This document shows, one piece after another, positions 34,201 to 63,883 of a stretch of 64,000 bases of DNA (its first letter is position 1; every line of letters starts with the position of its first letter). The position numbers were made by a program, and so were the translations under genes. Origin of the DNA: Muscardinus avellanarius. Lineage: Eukaryota; Chordata; Mammalia; Rodentia; Gliridae. The notes below the pieces were generated by a model that was not told the DNA's origin, searched no databases, and saw nothing but the letters and a program-made list of their open reading frames with translations. The DNA is taken from assembly GCA_963383645.1 (NCBI GenBank), contig OY726560.1, positions 155,596,488 to 155,660,487 of the forward strand, in the 5' to 3' direction.

Positions 34201-35242
34201 AAAGAACACTCTCTTAGAAGCCCATCTTCTTAGAAAACTATTGATCTTTTATTCAACATACTAGTATTCATAAAGCATTTATAATAATTATAACATTGAG
34301 AAAAAAATCCATAGGCCCTAATGTACAATTTCAGCCTGTATAGAAATTGCCAAGTGAACTTACCTTGTCCTGTGTTTGAAGTTATGACTATTTTTGGCAT
34401 TTTCTTTGCCAGGGTCATTTATTAGAATGTTTGCTTTTTGCTGTCCTATCAAATTACCTTCTAGGGTGTTCTTCCCTCTGGCTTTTCTGAGAACTTGCCC
34501 ATTGATGTCTTTTAAAATTTACCCATAGAGAGGGAATAGGATGGGGGCTGGATGAGGGCTAATTGGATGATGTGTGCTTTTATATCCTCTCAAGTCTTGT
34601 ACTCCAATGTGATTGATATATGACTACAATGCACCAAGTAAAAAAATAAATAAAAAAGAAATGTACCCATAGAAAACTGAGTTTTTTGTTTTTTGTTTTT
34701 GCAAGTCTGGGGATGGAACCCAGAGGCATTTGACCTCCGAGCTACACCCTTGCCCAATATTTTATTCTTCATTTTGAAACAGGGTCTCACTGAATTGCAG
34801 AGGGCATCATTAAGTAGCTGAGGCTGTCCGTGAACCGCGATCCTCCCGTCTCAGCCTCCCAAATGCTGGGATTACAAGCGTGCGCCATCACGCCCGGCTG
34901 AAAACTGAGTTTTAATTATAAAACGGAGTTCATTGAAACCATGTTAAAAGTTTTACTGGCTATAGGTTGTCCCATCAAGTCTCTGATCTTGAATTCTCCC
35001 TTTTTCCTCATATCCCCCTAAAGCTAGGTAATGAGGAACAGCAAGAGAAACTGCTCAGGGAGTGGCTGGATTGCTGTGTGACCGAAGGGGGAGTTTTGGT
35101 CGCCATGCAGAAGAGCTCTCGGCGGCGAAACCACCCCCTGGTCACACAGATGGTAGAAAAATGGCTTGACCGCTACCGGCAGATCCGGCCCTGTACATCC
35201 CTGTCTGATGGAGAGGAAGACGAAGATGAGGAAGACGAGTGA
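12731..35242 (+). CDS. ZRANB1: ZRANB1 (TRABID) deubiquitinase, coding exons 2-9, 3' part of gene
   Basis: Joining eight exons (12731-12918, 20253-20406, 22711-22782, 26130-26328, 32000-32120, 33107-33236, 33440-33669, 35024-35242) gives 1313 nt that read without a break into TGA and encode residues 272-708 of the 708-residue TRABID. The family cleaves K29-, K33- and K63-linked ubiquitin chains and has been linked to Wnt signalling and to chromatin-regulator stability. Seen here are the C-terminal part of the ankyrin-like ubiquitin-binding domain (to about residue 339), the OTU domain with catalytic Cys443 and His585, and an acidic tail. Counting codons back from the stop puts these residues at exactly the family positions. 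The first coding exon with three NZF fingers is upstream of the window. Every intron is GT-AG. The gene converges on CTBP2. Confidence 0.97.
13028..13136 (-). repeat. B1 monomer SINE, old
   Basis: B1 body only, diverged (TTGCTCAGGTGGGCCTTGAA). Confidence 0.5.
13213..13266. repeat. (TTTA)n microsatellite
   Basis: Interrupted ATTT/CTTA tetranucleotide array leading into a SINE. Confidence 0.85.
13267..13463 (-). repeat. B1-dID SINE, type 1
   Basis: Complete. Confidence 0.85.
13464..14034. other. unique ZRANB1 intron sequence
   Basis: No repeat or gene recognised. Confidence 0.5.
14035..14180 (+). repeat. B1-dID SINE, 5' truncated
   Basis: Starts mid B1 half (GAGGCTGAGGAGGATCACAG); tail near (CACG)n. 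Confidence 0.65.
14181..15519. other. mostly unique ZRANB1 intron sequence
   Basis: Purine-rich and slightly higher GC. It contains a short diverged B1-like piece near 14893-14945, a stub of a SINE ID half at 15262-15310 and a (CA)n tract at 15329-15361. No exon is supported. Confidence 0.5.
15520..15732 (+). repeat. B1-dID SINE
   Basis: Complete; tail AAAAAAAATAATAATAA type. Confidence 0.8.
15960..16110 (-). mobile_element. L1 3' UTR end
   Basis: Poly(T) followed by the reverse complement of a lineage-specific L1 3' end (ttggtgcactgtattcatac). The same end recurs at 25948 and 34530. It may be the tail of the L1 whose 5' part lies at 16990-18795, with older L1 between them. Confidence 0.65.
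16310..16985 (+). mobile_element. old L1 ORF2 3'-end fragment
   Basis: Sense L1 reverse-transcriptase C-terminal coding sequence, decayed. It contains recognisable conserved stretches such as TTTTTGACAAGGTTTCC and AAAATTGGACCCATACCTAA. It has many stops and no open frame. Its orientation is opposite to the flanking L1 pieces, so it is a separate element. Confidence 0.7.
16990..18795 (-). mobile_element. L1 5' UTR and ORF1, 3'-truncated
   Basis: On the - strand, a GC-rich 5' UTR begins near 18795 with GAAGATGGCAACCG, a YY1-type site as at other L1 starts. It runs to about 17975, followed by ORF1. The 5' UTR holds two related monomers about 282 bp apart (matching CGGTGAATTC at 18261 and 18543). 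The element stops just after the ORF1 stop; ORF2 is missing. Confidence 0.8.
17011..17974 (-). pseudogene. L1 ORF1 (broken)
   Basis: The N-terminal part (17974-17714) is an 86-codon frame with a charged, heptad-like coiled coil. The C-terminal part (17382-17011) is a 123-codon frame with the RNA-binding and C-terminal domain of L1 ORF1p (EAKQRIFKATKTKGQVTFRG, RITPDF). The middle (about 17383-17713) is out of frame, so no full protein of about 320 residues can be made. Confidence 0.8.
18904..19112 (+). repeat. B1-dID SINE, type 1
   Basis: Complete copy, preceded by a separate poly(T) run at 18871-18894. Confidence 0.85.
19219..19363 (+). repeat. B1-dID SINE, type 2, left part
   Basis: B1 half and linker only; its ID half probably continues after the next copy. 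Confidence 0.75.
19364..19593 (+). repeat. B1-dID SINE inserted in the preceding copy
   Basis: A type 1 B1 half followed by a type 2 ID half (GGTCTGGGAGTATAGCCTGG), as expected if the ID half belongs to the outer copy. A short (CA)n ends it. Confidence 0.75.
19728..19882 (-). repeat. B1-dID SINE, diverged
   Basis: 3' end of the ID half missing. Confidence 0.65.
19969..20181 (+). repeat. B1-dID SINE, type 1
   Basis: Complete, 71 bp before ZRANB1 coding exon 3. Confidence 0.85.
20253..20406 (+). CDS. ZRANB1: ZRANB1 coding exon 3 (AnkUBD end, linker)
   Basis: The acceptor is tatttaag and the donor is CCAGCAG|gtaact. The 154 nt encode VSQQAAKCIPAMVCPELTEQ through to FTLPA, closing the ankyrin module and starting the linker into the catalytic domain. 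The exon ends in phase 1; Asp is completed in the next exon. It is preceded by about 70 bp of unique sequence after a full B1-dID SINE at 19969-20181. Confidence 0.96.
20738..20941 (-). repeat. B1-dID SINE, type 3
   Basis: Complete, with poly(T) of about 17. Confidence 0.88.
21189..21412 (-). repeat. B1-dID SINE, diverged
   Basis: Includes a small duplicated block around ACTACTTGAGGACTACTAGT. Confidence 0.7.
21700..21917 (-). repeat. B1-dID SINE, type 1
   Basis: Complete and close to consensus. The flanking ATGATTCATTAACTTTT occurs on both sides (21689 and 21917), a target-site duplication. Confidence 0.9.
22045..22500 (-). repeat. B1-dID SINE split by another SINE
   Basis: Parts at 22045-22122 (ID half) and 22343-22500 (B1 half), both on the - strand. 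Confidence 0.75.
22123..22342 (-). repeat. B1-dID SINE, type 2, nested
   Basis: Complete copy inside the one at 22045-22500. Confidence 0.8.
22711..22782 (+). CDS. ZRANB1: ZRANB1 coding exon 4 (short linker exon)
   Basis: A 72-nt exon between tttgtag and gtaagc, encoding IEDLPPTVQEKLFDEVLDRD and VQK, then the first base of Glu410. It is a helical lead-in to the OTU fold. It is too short for ordinary ORF calling and is supported by frame continuity with both neighbours and by family identity. Confidence 0.95.
22904..23085 (+). repeat. B1-dID SINE, diverged
   Basis: Both halves recognisable. Confidence 0.7.
23109..23180 (+). repeat. ID SINE monomer
   Basis: Classic ID body with AGCATGTATAAGGCCCTGGG. 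Confidence 0.75.
23354..23561 (-). repeat. B1-dID SINE, type 1
   Basis: Complete. Confidence 0.85.
23641..23837 (-). repeat. B1-dID SINE, type 3
   Basis: Complete. AAAACCCTTTTTTATTTTT before it and CAAAACCTATTTTTTAGTG after it suggest a duplication of the target. Confidence 0.88.
24190..24640 (+). mobile_element. LTR-like element (solo or truncated ERV LTR)
   Basis: TTATAAA at 24418-24423 and AATAAA at 24532-24537, spaced as in an LTR. A TG..CA-like end at TGTTACA (24621-24627) is followed by TTGGGTGCCCAGCAGGGGC, weakly like a tRNA primer-binding site. No coding region remains downstream; a SINE starts at 24692. The 5' edge is unresolved and could be as far up as 23840. Confidence 0.45.
24692..24902 (-). 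repeat. B1-dID SINE, type 1
   Basis: Complete. TTACATATATACCTTTTT on both sides (about 24678 and 24903) is a target-site duplication. Confidence 0.92.
24920..25620. other. unique intron sequence with small CA tract
   Basis: AT-rich. Poly(C)-(CA)n at 25229-25250. No feature recognised. Confidence 0.5.
25620..25910. repeat. unclassified ancient interspersed repeat
   Basis: Stretches such as GTGGCTTAAACAATATTATA and GAAATGAGTCACATG resemble an old mammal-wide repeat, but I cannot name the family. Confidence 0.25.
25948..26050 (-). mobile_element. L1 3'-end fragment beside ZRANB1 exon 5
   Basis: Reverse complement of the same L1 3' end as at 15960 (ttttttattggtgcattata, catacatcatattggggt). 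It is a short, 5'-truncated copy ending about 80 bp before the exon with catalytic Cys443. Confidence 0.65.
26130..26328 (+). CDS. ZRANB1: ZRANB1 coding exon 5 (OTU, catalytic Cys443)
   Basis: The acceptor is ttttcgtag and the donor is CACATTG|gtgagc. The 199 nt encode the start of the OTU domain. The motif TAGDCLLDSVLQ carries the catalytic cysteine (residue 443 by codon count), followed by the alpha-helical segment to DCSHW. An old L1 3' end stops about 60-80 bp upstream of this acceptor. Confidence 0.97.
26469..26670 (+). repeat. B1-dID SINE, diverged
   Basis: Complete but diverged. Confidence 0.7.
26753..26948 (+). repeat. B1-dID SINE, diverged
   Basis: Complete but diverged. Confidence 0.7.
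26963..27176 (-). repeat. B1-dID SINE, type 2
   Basis: Complete. AAGACACTTTT before it and AACGACACTTTTT after it suggest a target duplication. Confidence 0.85.
27234..27445 (-). repeat. B1-dID SINE, type 2
   Basis: Complete. Confidence 0.85.
27448..27665 (-). repeat. B1-dID SINE, diverged
   Basis: Tail contains (TTG)n; probably the target into which its neighbour inserted. A TTTGAACATTT-like flank occurs on both sides of the pair. Confidence 0.75.
27732..27892 (-). repeat. B1-dID SINE, truncated
   Basis: The start of the B1 half is lost (ends at CAGCCTCCAC). Confidence 0.75.
28206..28411 (+). repeat. B1-dID SINE, diverged
   Basis: Both halves present. Confidence 0.75.
28533..28613 (-). 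repeat. B1-half SINE fragment
   Basis: Contains CTGAGTAGCTGAGGCTGGCT; the ID half is missing. Confidence 0.65.
29221..29433 (-). repeat. B1-dID SINE, type 1
   Basis: Inserted in old L1. TGTTGCAGATATT before and TTTATTGCAGATATT after it mark the target-site duplication. Confidence 0.85.
29586..29798 (-). repeat. B1-dID SINE, type 1
   Basis: Inserted in old L1. AATGTTTTTCTTATT before and AATGTTTTTCTTTTA after it mark the duplication. Confidence 0.88.
29854..30038 (+). repeat. B1-dID SINE, diverged
   Basis: Within old L1; AAGAAATCTCTTCTAG and AGAAGTCTTTTCTAGG flank it. Confidence 0.75.
30434..30698 (-). repeat. B1-dID SINE pair around a TTTA array
   Basis: An ID-half fragment (30434-30500), a (TTTA) array (30503-30545), then a type 2 copy (30541-30697) with a deletion in its B1 half. 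Confidence 0.7.
30722..31170 (+). repeat. B1-dID SINE split by an opposite-strand SINE
   Basis: B1 half at 30722-30850 and ID half at 31077-31170, both on the + strand. Confidence 0.75.
30855..31076 (-). repeat. B1-dID SINE, type 2, nested
   Basis: Complete copy inserted in reverse into the linker of the copy at 30722-31170; GACCTTCTTTC and GACCCTCTTTC flank it. Confidence 0.85.
31169..31214. repeat. (CA)n microsatellite
   Basis: About 22 CA units at the SINE tail. Confidence 0.92.
31588..31795 (+). repeat. B1-dID SINE, diverged
   Basis: Both halves present. Confidence 0.7.
32000..32120 (+). CDS. ZRANB1: ZRANB1 coding exon 6 (OTU)
   Basis: The exon runs from ttgcttag to AGTCAG|gtgagt, 121 nt. 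It completes Trp476 and encodes FYTRWKDWESWYSQSFGLHF to LSLASQ, a tryptophan-rich OTU segment typical of the TRABID/A20 branch. A type 3 SINE sits 98 bp downstream. Confidence 0.96.
32216..32436 (-). repeat. B1-dID SINE, type 3, with target-site duplication
   Basis: Complete copy. GGTTAGGCCGAATTC (32201-32215) and GGTTAGGCCGATTTC (32437-32451) differ by one base, proving L1-style insertion. Confidence 0.93.
32694..32911 (-). repeat. B1-dID SINE, type 1
   Basis: Complete, with poly(T) of about 24. Confidence 0.88.
33107..33236 (+). CDS. ZRANB1: ZRANB1 coding exon 7 (OTU)
   Basis: The exon runs from ctctacag to TTTCAAG|gtgagt, 130 nt. It encodes PGASLEQTHIFVLAHILRRP and then IIVYGVKYYKSFRGETLGYTRFQ. 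HILRRPIIVYG is the characteristic OTU core strand-helix unit. It is followed by a 203-bp intron, the shortest in the gene here. Confidence 0.96.
33440..33669 (+). CDS. ZRANB1: ZRANB1 coding exon 8 (OTU, catalytic His585)
   Basis: The exon runs from cttttccag to GCTCAGGAG|gtaagc, 230 nt. It encodes GVYLPLLWEQSFCWKSPIAL and then GYTRGHFSALVAMEN. The His of RGHFSALV is residue 585, the general base that pairs with Cys443. The rest (DDDVTITFLPLVDSERKLLH) ends the OTU core. Confidence 0.97.
33670..34510. other. unique ZRANB1 intron sequence
   Basis: No repeat seen; the open frames here have no recognisable homology. Confidence 0.5.
34530..34661 (+). mobile_element. L1 3'-end fragment with target-site duplication
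   Basis: A 5'-truncated L1 3' UTR ending in an A-rich tail (aaaaaaataaataaaaaag). It is flanked by near-identical 12-bp repeats, TTTACCCATAGA (34518-34529) and TGTACCCATAGA (34662-34673). Confidence 0.65.
34686..34899 (-). repeat. B1-dID SINE, type 1, with target-site duplication
   Basis: Perfect 14-bp flanks GAAAACTGAGTTTT at 34672-34685 and 34900-34913. It lies 110 bp before the last ZRANB1 exon. Confidence 0.94.
35024..35242 (+). CDS. ZRANB1: ZRANB1 last coding exon (C-terminus, acidic tail)
   Basis: The exon starts at CTAGGTAATGAG after a pyrimidine-rich tract ending in aaag, and ends with TGA at 35240-35242. It encodes LGNEEQQEKLLREWLDCCVT to PCTSLSDGEEDEDEEDE. The last 13 residues are almost all Asp/Glu, encoded by a purine-only stretch; the same acidic end is present in other mammals. 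Confidence 0.96.
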   Translation, partial: LGNEEQQEKLLREWLDCCVTEGGVLVAMQKSSRRRNHPLVTQMVEKWLDRYRQIRPCTSLSDGEEDEDEEDE

Positions 35243-36205
35243 AGAAGGTCAAGGAGCAGAAGACCAAGGCGCCAGACCTGTGCTGGCCCCAATCTTAGTG
35301 CGGCGCTCCCAGCAGAGTGCTGTGTGAAAGGAGCCAGAGCTGGCGGGTCTCCTCGGAGTGTTTTCCTGATCCACACCCAGTGGAGATAATTAACGCGCCT
35401 GCTGCATGAGGCACAGAGAACTTTGGTTGAACTACAGTTTGTAAAAAACCACAAAAAACAAAAAAATCTAATTTTATTAAGACAGAACTTTTTCCCTTTA
35501 AAATTGTAAATCTGTCTATAAATGTAATGCATGTGGTTGTGTAAGAAATTGTGTAATAGAAAGTTGTACCAGCATCTTCATATTATCGAGAAATCTTTTT
35601 TCCAGCATGGGCACTTAGAAAAAGCACATGGCAGATGACTCAGTTACTCCTTGGAGATACTCTCTTCCTTAGAACCTGGCATTCTTTCACCATAAAAGAT
35701 CCATTTCACATTAATTAACTCTCAGATCTGGAAACTTTGTACAAAGTATCCATAGTGAAACATAAAAATAAGCTTTTATTTTATTATTTAGTTTCTGTTG
35801 TGCCCAGTAAAATAACTTTTTTTTAGAAGTAAACTACAAGAAAAGCTAATAATTTAGACATTGTTTTCGTTTTTGAAGAGGGTTTTGGTTTCTGTCTTTT
35901 AAGATTTTTGATTTTCTCCCTTTCAGTATTTAGATATTTATTTATTTGGAACAGCGCCCTAAATGAGTGTTTGTCTTTACACTCTGGGCCTGCTTGTTAC
36001 TGAATATGGATTGTGTGAAGCCTGTTCTCCGGGACTCCATTAATAATGTTCTCCCAAACTGCACGCAGAGGGCCTGTGGATCCTTCTCGTCTCGTCATCA
36101 CCTCTGCTCTAAGCAGATGCTGTTAGGAGGGAATGCCTTTGCTTAGCGGATTGGGAATACCAGTTCAGGACAGAAGAATAAAGATTTTAAAATGCAATAA
36201 GGTGG
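35243..36205 (+). other. ZRANB1: ZRANB1 3' UTR (minimum extent)
   Basis: Non-coding sequence after the stop, with no SINE insertion. A canonical AATAAA at 36177-36182 gives a likely proximal poly(A) site just downstream. The absence of SINEs continues to about 37870, so a longer 3' UTR is plausible. Confidence 0.7.
36177..36182 (+). promoter_or_regulatory. ZRANB1: poly(A) signal candidate, ZRANB1 proximal
   Basis: AATAAA on the + strand, 935 nt after the ZRANB1 stop. It is followed by a TTTTAAAATG and GT-rich stretch suitable for a downstream element. Confidence 0.55.
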
Positions 36206-37470
36206 TAAATGCATTGTATGATGAATTTCTGTGTAAGTCTGAGAATTTTTGCATGTTGGTTAATTGTGGCCATTCTAACTTAATAAGCTAAAATTATTAA
36301 AAAGTTAGTTAAAATCTTAATGTAGAGAAACTTATGAAAAGCATTATTTGACCATTTCAGGTATACATTCAAAACTGAGTAAAAATTTCTGATCTATCTC
36401 AGGAACACAAGACTTAGTGTCCTGATCAGTACTTTGTAGACATATACACAACTTATTCTCTTCTTTTGAATAGGCTGTGAAAATTTGAAATATATGCTTC
36501 TTTTTTGTTTAGATGGTATTGAAATGTGTACAACTTCAAAGTGGATGCTGGAATACTAAAAACAGAAAGTATCCATGCGCTGTCAGGCCCTCAGTTCTCT
36601 CTCTGTGAACACTAACACTCAGTGAAAGGCGTTTCCAGGATAATAGGATCAATTTTGCTGCATGCTAAAACTTTTGGGGAAAAGTTATTTTTGCAGTATG
36701 ATTGCATATAAATGAATTTTGGCATATTATAATAATGGTAAATGTTACTGTTCAAGTGGCTAATGTTTCCTTGCAAACTTGACTTCATATGGTTTGTTTT
36801 CATTTTGGTTAATAATTAACCAAGTTTTTAGAAGGCCACCATTTTGCTTAGCATAGCATCTGCAGTACCTGCTCTCCACATTAGGGATAATTCTTCAGGG
36901 GGCAGAGATTATCCTGTTTCAGTTAAGTAAAGTCTGCCCCCCATCTTGAGTGAAGAAGCCAAAGAGAAGCATTAGAAAAACATAAGAAAAGCGTCTGGCC
37001 TCTGGGGTTTACATGTGCACTCAGACGCTGCCCAGAGAACCACAGGTCCTCTTGTGTGTGGTGGTTGGTGAGTGTACTTCCCCCGGAGCTCTCTATTTAT
37101 TTATTTATTTATGATTAGTGACCTTTGACCACATGTAGTCTGATGGGTGTATAGCATTCTTCCCTGTGGGAAAGAACTAGACAGGAAAGGGGCTAACGTG
37201 GTTTTCACAGATGGGCTGGCTGATAAAAGGCCAAAACTTTTGGTGAATCAATGCTATGTTAAGCTCTTGAACTATTAAACAGCCATAATTATTGTCCCCA
37301 GATAGAGTATGCAGTCCTTTTTCAAAGATTATATTTGGCTGGGTGAGAGACATGAATGTCTTAGGTTGTCTTTTGACAGTAATACCTGAGCTGTGTGGAC
37401 TTAACCTTATCGTTCTTTTTCTAGGGTGAAACCAGTATGGTGTTTTCTGTTTATGATCTGTTCTTCTTTG

Positions 37471-37518
<48 letters not shown>

Positions 37519-37870
37519 ACATATATATACACAATCATTTCCAAAAGGACTGTTTGAGCAACCAAGATTCAATTAAAACACAGGCACACCATGGATTCAG
37601 ACCTGCCTTTTTCTATTGTTGGCTTAGTCTCATTGTGTCTCAGACTTAAAAGAATGTTAAGGTAAATTACGTAAAATTGTTGGTGCAAATTTCATCTGAT
37701 AAGTGGTTTATGAAAGCCAGTGTCCTGCTTCCTGAGATGACAGGCAGTGATAACTACGTCTTCTCATTCAGGTAGCGTCTGTAATTTTTCATGGGAGAGT
37801 TGGATGGTTGTTACCAACTACCTGTGAGAGGATATCACATAGCCATGCAGGCTGTTAAGCTTTAAGACAT
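36206..37870. other. SINE-free intergenic or distal 3' UTR sequence
   Basis: About 1.7 kb of AT-rich unique sequence with no convincing ORF. It holds a (TTTA) tract near 37094-37113 and a (GT) microsatellite at 37471-37516. In a region this rich in SINEs, their absence suggests extended ZRANB1 3' UTR, but this is inference. Confidence 0.45.
37471..37516. repeat. (GT)n microsatellite
   Basis: About 22 GT units, then a short TATA run. Confidence 0.92.
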
Positions 37871-37874
37871 TTTT

Positions 37875-37945
37875 GGGGCTGGAACTCGGTGGTAGAGTGT
37901 TTGTCTAGTATTTGCAAGGCCCTGGCTCGAACCCCATCACACATG
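37875..37945 (+). repeat. ID SINE monomer
   Basis: The only clear SINE between 34914 and 40373. Confidence 0.7.
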
Positions 37946-38437
37946 CACACGTGTGTACACACACACACAAGCGAAACCACTGCTTTCTAATGTAAAGGGA
38001 AGAATAAGAAAAGGCTGAGAGGGAGTTGACACTGGAATCGTTGGGCTTTTATAAAGGGTTTAATGCTATTTGAAAAGAAAGATCCATTAAATGAATTTAA
38101 AGTTTTCAATTTATGGAAATGGCTGATGTTAACTATTTTGCAGCACCTCTTTGTAGTGTTATTAGGATTACTGACAAAAAAAAGCAAAACAAAAACTCCC
38201 TTCCCTCTACATTAGCCATCTTGGTTTCTGAAACTTTCTAATGCAACATTTTTTACCTTAAAGGTAGCATGGTTTGAGTCAGCTGACATGTGTGAGGTCT
38301 TGAGTCTGTTAAGGAACAGGTAGTTAGTACCTTGGGGTAACAGGAGTTGAAGACTGGCTAACTGACAATGCACTTGCCTTTGAACATCTCAAGTGGGAAA
38401 CTTTACACTGGTGAGATGTACTGGAATTTCAGAACTT

Positions 38438-38443
38438 TTTATT
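38438..38443 (-). promoter_or_regulatory. CTBP2: poly(A) signal candidate, CTBP2 distal
   Basis: AATAAA on the - strand (TTTATT on +), about 1145 nt past the stop. Repeat-free sequence continues beyond it. Confidence 0.5.
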
Positions 38444-38478
38444 GAAAACTGCACTGAACGCTAAATGTCCACCTTTAC

Positions 38479-38484
38479 AATAAA
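38479..38484 (+). promoter_or_regulatory. poly(A) signal candidate, + strand, distal ZRANB1
   Basis: AATAAA on the + strand inside the CTBP2 3' UTR. If ZRANB1 uses it, its transcript would overlap the CTBP2 3' end in antisense. The motif alone is weak evidence. Confidence 0.3.
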
Positions 38485-39318
38485 CAAATACAGTAACGGT
38501 AACTCACACTAAAACAAAACATTTCTGATAGCCATTATTTTTCTGTTTGGGACAGTTTAAAGTTTTTCTTTTGTCACAAAAACAGGAATGTACCTATACA
38601 AAGGCTCAAAATAGGCCATCTTTTCAAACAGAAAGGCAATGATTCACAAAAGACTATGAAGAGAACATGTAACTAGTTGATACAAATCTAATAGGATTTG
38701 TTAAAATCAGTCACATCTAATAACACCTCTGAAGTGTTCTTGTATAAAATATCACGTGAAGAAAAGAATTTATCAATGTCTAAAAAAGTGGGTTTGTTCA
38801 TAGACAATCTGACAAGTTACCATAAAAAGTGTTTCCTGAGACATAAGGAAATGCAACATTATTCTTCTTGAACCCTTACAGTTCAAGACTTTCCACTCAA
38901 TAAAATAGCTGAGGATCTGAAACTGAGAAAATATATCTGAGTACAAACAGCTTGTGAAACTTAATACTTTTTTTTCTTTTTTCTTTTTTTTTGCATCATC
39001 AGAGGGTATTCCTGAACTCACAACCGACTTGCCCGCTCAGGACGCAGCTCAGACGTGAGACACTTCTCTGTACAGGAGCCTGTACCGTGTTCAGTCCTGT
39101 GCGTGCAGATGTCTAACACAGGCCAACAGTTTTCTCCCCATTCTGTAGTAATTTTAGCAAAGAGAGGTAACAAGCCCCTGTAGGCCAAAGGGACTAGAGT
39201 CATAGATGGGGATTTCCTCTTAATATTTTTTATTTTGATGTTTGGACTCTTGATGCAACATTCTAGGGCAAGGTGCTCAGATCTGCTGTGCCCAAGGGAC
39301 TGAAAGGAAAAAGCTCTA

Positions 39319-39324
39319 TTTATT
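39319..39324 (-). promoter_or_regulatory. CTBP2: poly(A) signal candidate, CTBP2 proximal
   Basis: AATAAA on the - strand about 265 nt past the stop. It would give a short 3' UTR. Another copy lies at 39229-39234. Confidence 0.35.
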
Positions 39325-39587
39325 CTTTGTGATTTGATGCACAGATGAAAAACTTAACACACAATAACAGAAGTTGGTCGTTAATAAATCACATCCCAGT
39401 CTTTCGGCGCTTCCATGAGCAGACGCCATCTTCAGTTGTCTAGCTCTTGTAGCTTTGACACTGCAACAGCAATGAGGAGTGTCCAGATCATTAAAAAGAC
39501 GGCCAGAATTCCTTTTCTGAGTTCATCCATTCTCCGCTGTCTCTTGGTCCCAAGTTCGTCTGAATGATCACCTTTCAGCAATCTCTG

Positions 39588-62351
<22,764 letters not shown>

Positions 62352-63240
62352 CGGCAGGATGAGGGGCGGCAGACTAGGCAGGGGGAGAGGCTTTCTTCAT
62401 CAATCTTCAGTTACACGCATCAAACCCAGACCCGGCTCTCTGTGAACCCTTCCGGGATGGCAGAGCAACCAACCGGAGGTTCCTGTTTCAAAGGACGGCC
62501 TAAATTATTAATCCTCTGAAACCTTAGTAGGTAAAACAGCAGACTCACGGTGACTGACCCCCTCCCCAACGGGAGCCCGAGCTCGGTCCTGTGTGGCTCC
62601 GTCCTGGAAGAGAGGCTGTGCTCGGCCCGCTGGGTCCCCCTCACCGCGACCCTGCTCACGTGGCCCTTGGCTCTCCCAGCATGCGGATTAGGAGCTAAAT
62701 AAAACCCCTAAAGCTTTTGTTCCATGTGACATCGCGTTAGGCTGGCTACCCGCTCCATCCAGGCCTCCCGACCTGCAACCGGGAATTATCCCCACTGACC
62801 CTCCGGCTGCTGTCCCTCCTGCTCCCTCCCCAGGGAGCTTTCAGGATGGGCACGGCCTCCTTGTTCCCCCACCTGGACTGCTGGAGGGAGCAGAAGCAGA
62901 CTAAGACAGCTTCCGTCCGTGTCAGCCCAGTCTAATCCTCCCTGATCAAGTGGTAATCCACCAGGCACAGCTAAGAACGAGGAAATGTGGGTGGACAGGG
63001 AAGCCCATGCATGCTTCTAGAAGGTGAGTTGCTCCAAGGAGCGGCCAGGTCTGCAGCGGATGTTCTGCAGATGGGACCTTAGCTTTCAGGACTCTGCTTA
63101 ATGGTCTGTTCAAGTCCAGGTAGATTCTCGACCTTAGGATGGGAAGCACAGATTTTTTTTTATACCACCAAAGGAAAATAAAATAGCACACGTGTAACCT
63201 TGAATGTGTCACGTTAGACAGCCACAGAGGTCAGCAGAAA
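62352..63240 (-). promoter_or_regulatory. CTBP2: RIBEYE 5' UTR and candidate promoter region
   Basis: Repeat-free sequence immediately upstream of the RIBEYE ATG. RIBEYE is known to be driven by its own internal promoter in CTBP2. TAATCC-type cores (CRX/OTX homeodomain sites) are seen at 62509-62514, 62685-62690 (as GGATTA), 62933-62938 and 62954-62959. No clear TATA box was found and the transcription start is not resolved. Confidence 0.4.
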
Positions 63241-63685
63241 AGGCGGACCGGCAACTTAGCAGGAGGAAGGGAAGCCATGCATCCCCTTAGCAGCAAAAAG
63301 TGACCAAGAAGCGGAGACAGCTGGCTATGCAGAAAAGATGTTTAGGCGGTAACAGGCATGCCCGCAGCTATCAGACCACAGCCGGCCGGGCAGGGATGGC
63401 CACAGCTGTCCCAGGGGGCACAACTGCCCTTCCACAGAGCTTCAAACTGCCTTGTGGAACGTCTACGGCCCCTGCCCTACAGAGGCATCTTTTCTAATGG
63501 CTGGTCTATATCTTACTGAACCAGGAAGTCGTCCCATGGGCAACAGGAACCATGCTCCATCATAGGTGCTGGGAATGCAGGGCTGGGGACCTTGCCCAAG
63601 GTCACAGGATGTGCCCATAGCCACACGAAGCTAAGAAATCCCAAACCTGGGGTGGCTTTGTTTTACAGTGCTGAAAAAGGGTAGC
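63241..63685. other. unique sequence upstream of RIBEYE
   Basis: No feature recognised. Confidence 0.45.
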
Positions 63686-63687
63686 AT

Positions 63688-63883
63688 TTTTTTAGGGGGG
63701 GGGTGGTACTGGGGATGGAACCAGGGGCCTTGTACTCTGGGCTACATTTGCAGACCTATTTTATATTTTATTTGGAAACAAGGTCTCACTAAGTTGCTGA
63801 GGCTGACTTTGAATCTACACAATCCTCCTGTCTCAGCCTCCCAAGTGCTGGGATTGTAAGTGTGCGCCACCAAGCCCGGCTAG
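63688..63883 (-). repeat. B1-dID SINE, type 2-like
   Basis: Complete, with poly(G) after the A-tail side; ends CACCAAGCCCGGCT. Confidence 0.82.

Larger units (their letters stand above)
38420..39587 (-). other. CTBP2: CTBP2 3' UTR
   Basis: AT-rich non-coding sequence downstream of the CTBP2 stop, free of SINEs. Reverse-strand AATAAA motifs occur at 38438-38443 (distal, near the likely end), 39229-39234 and 39319-39324, so several 3' ends are possible. Confidence 0.7.
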
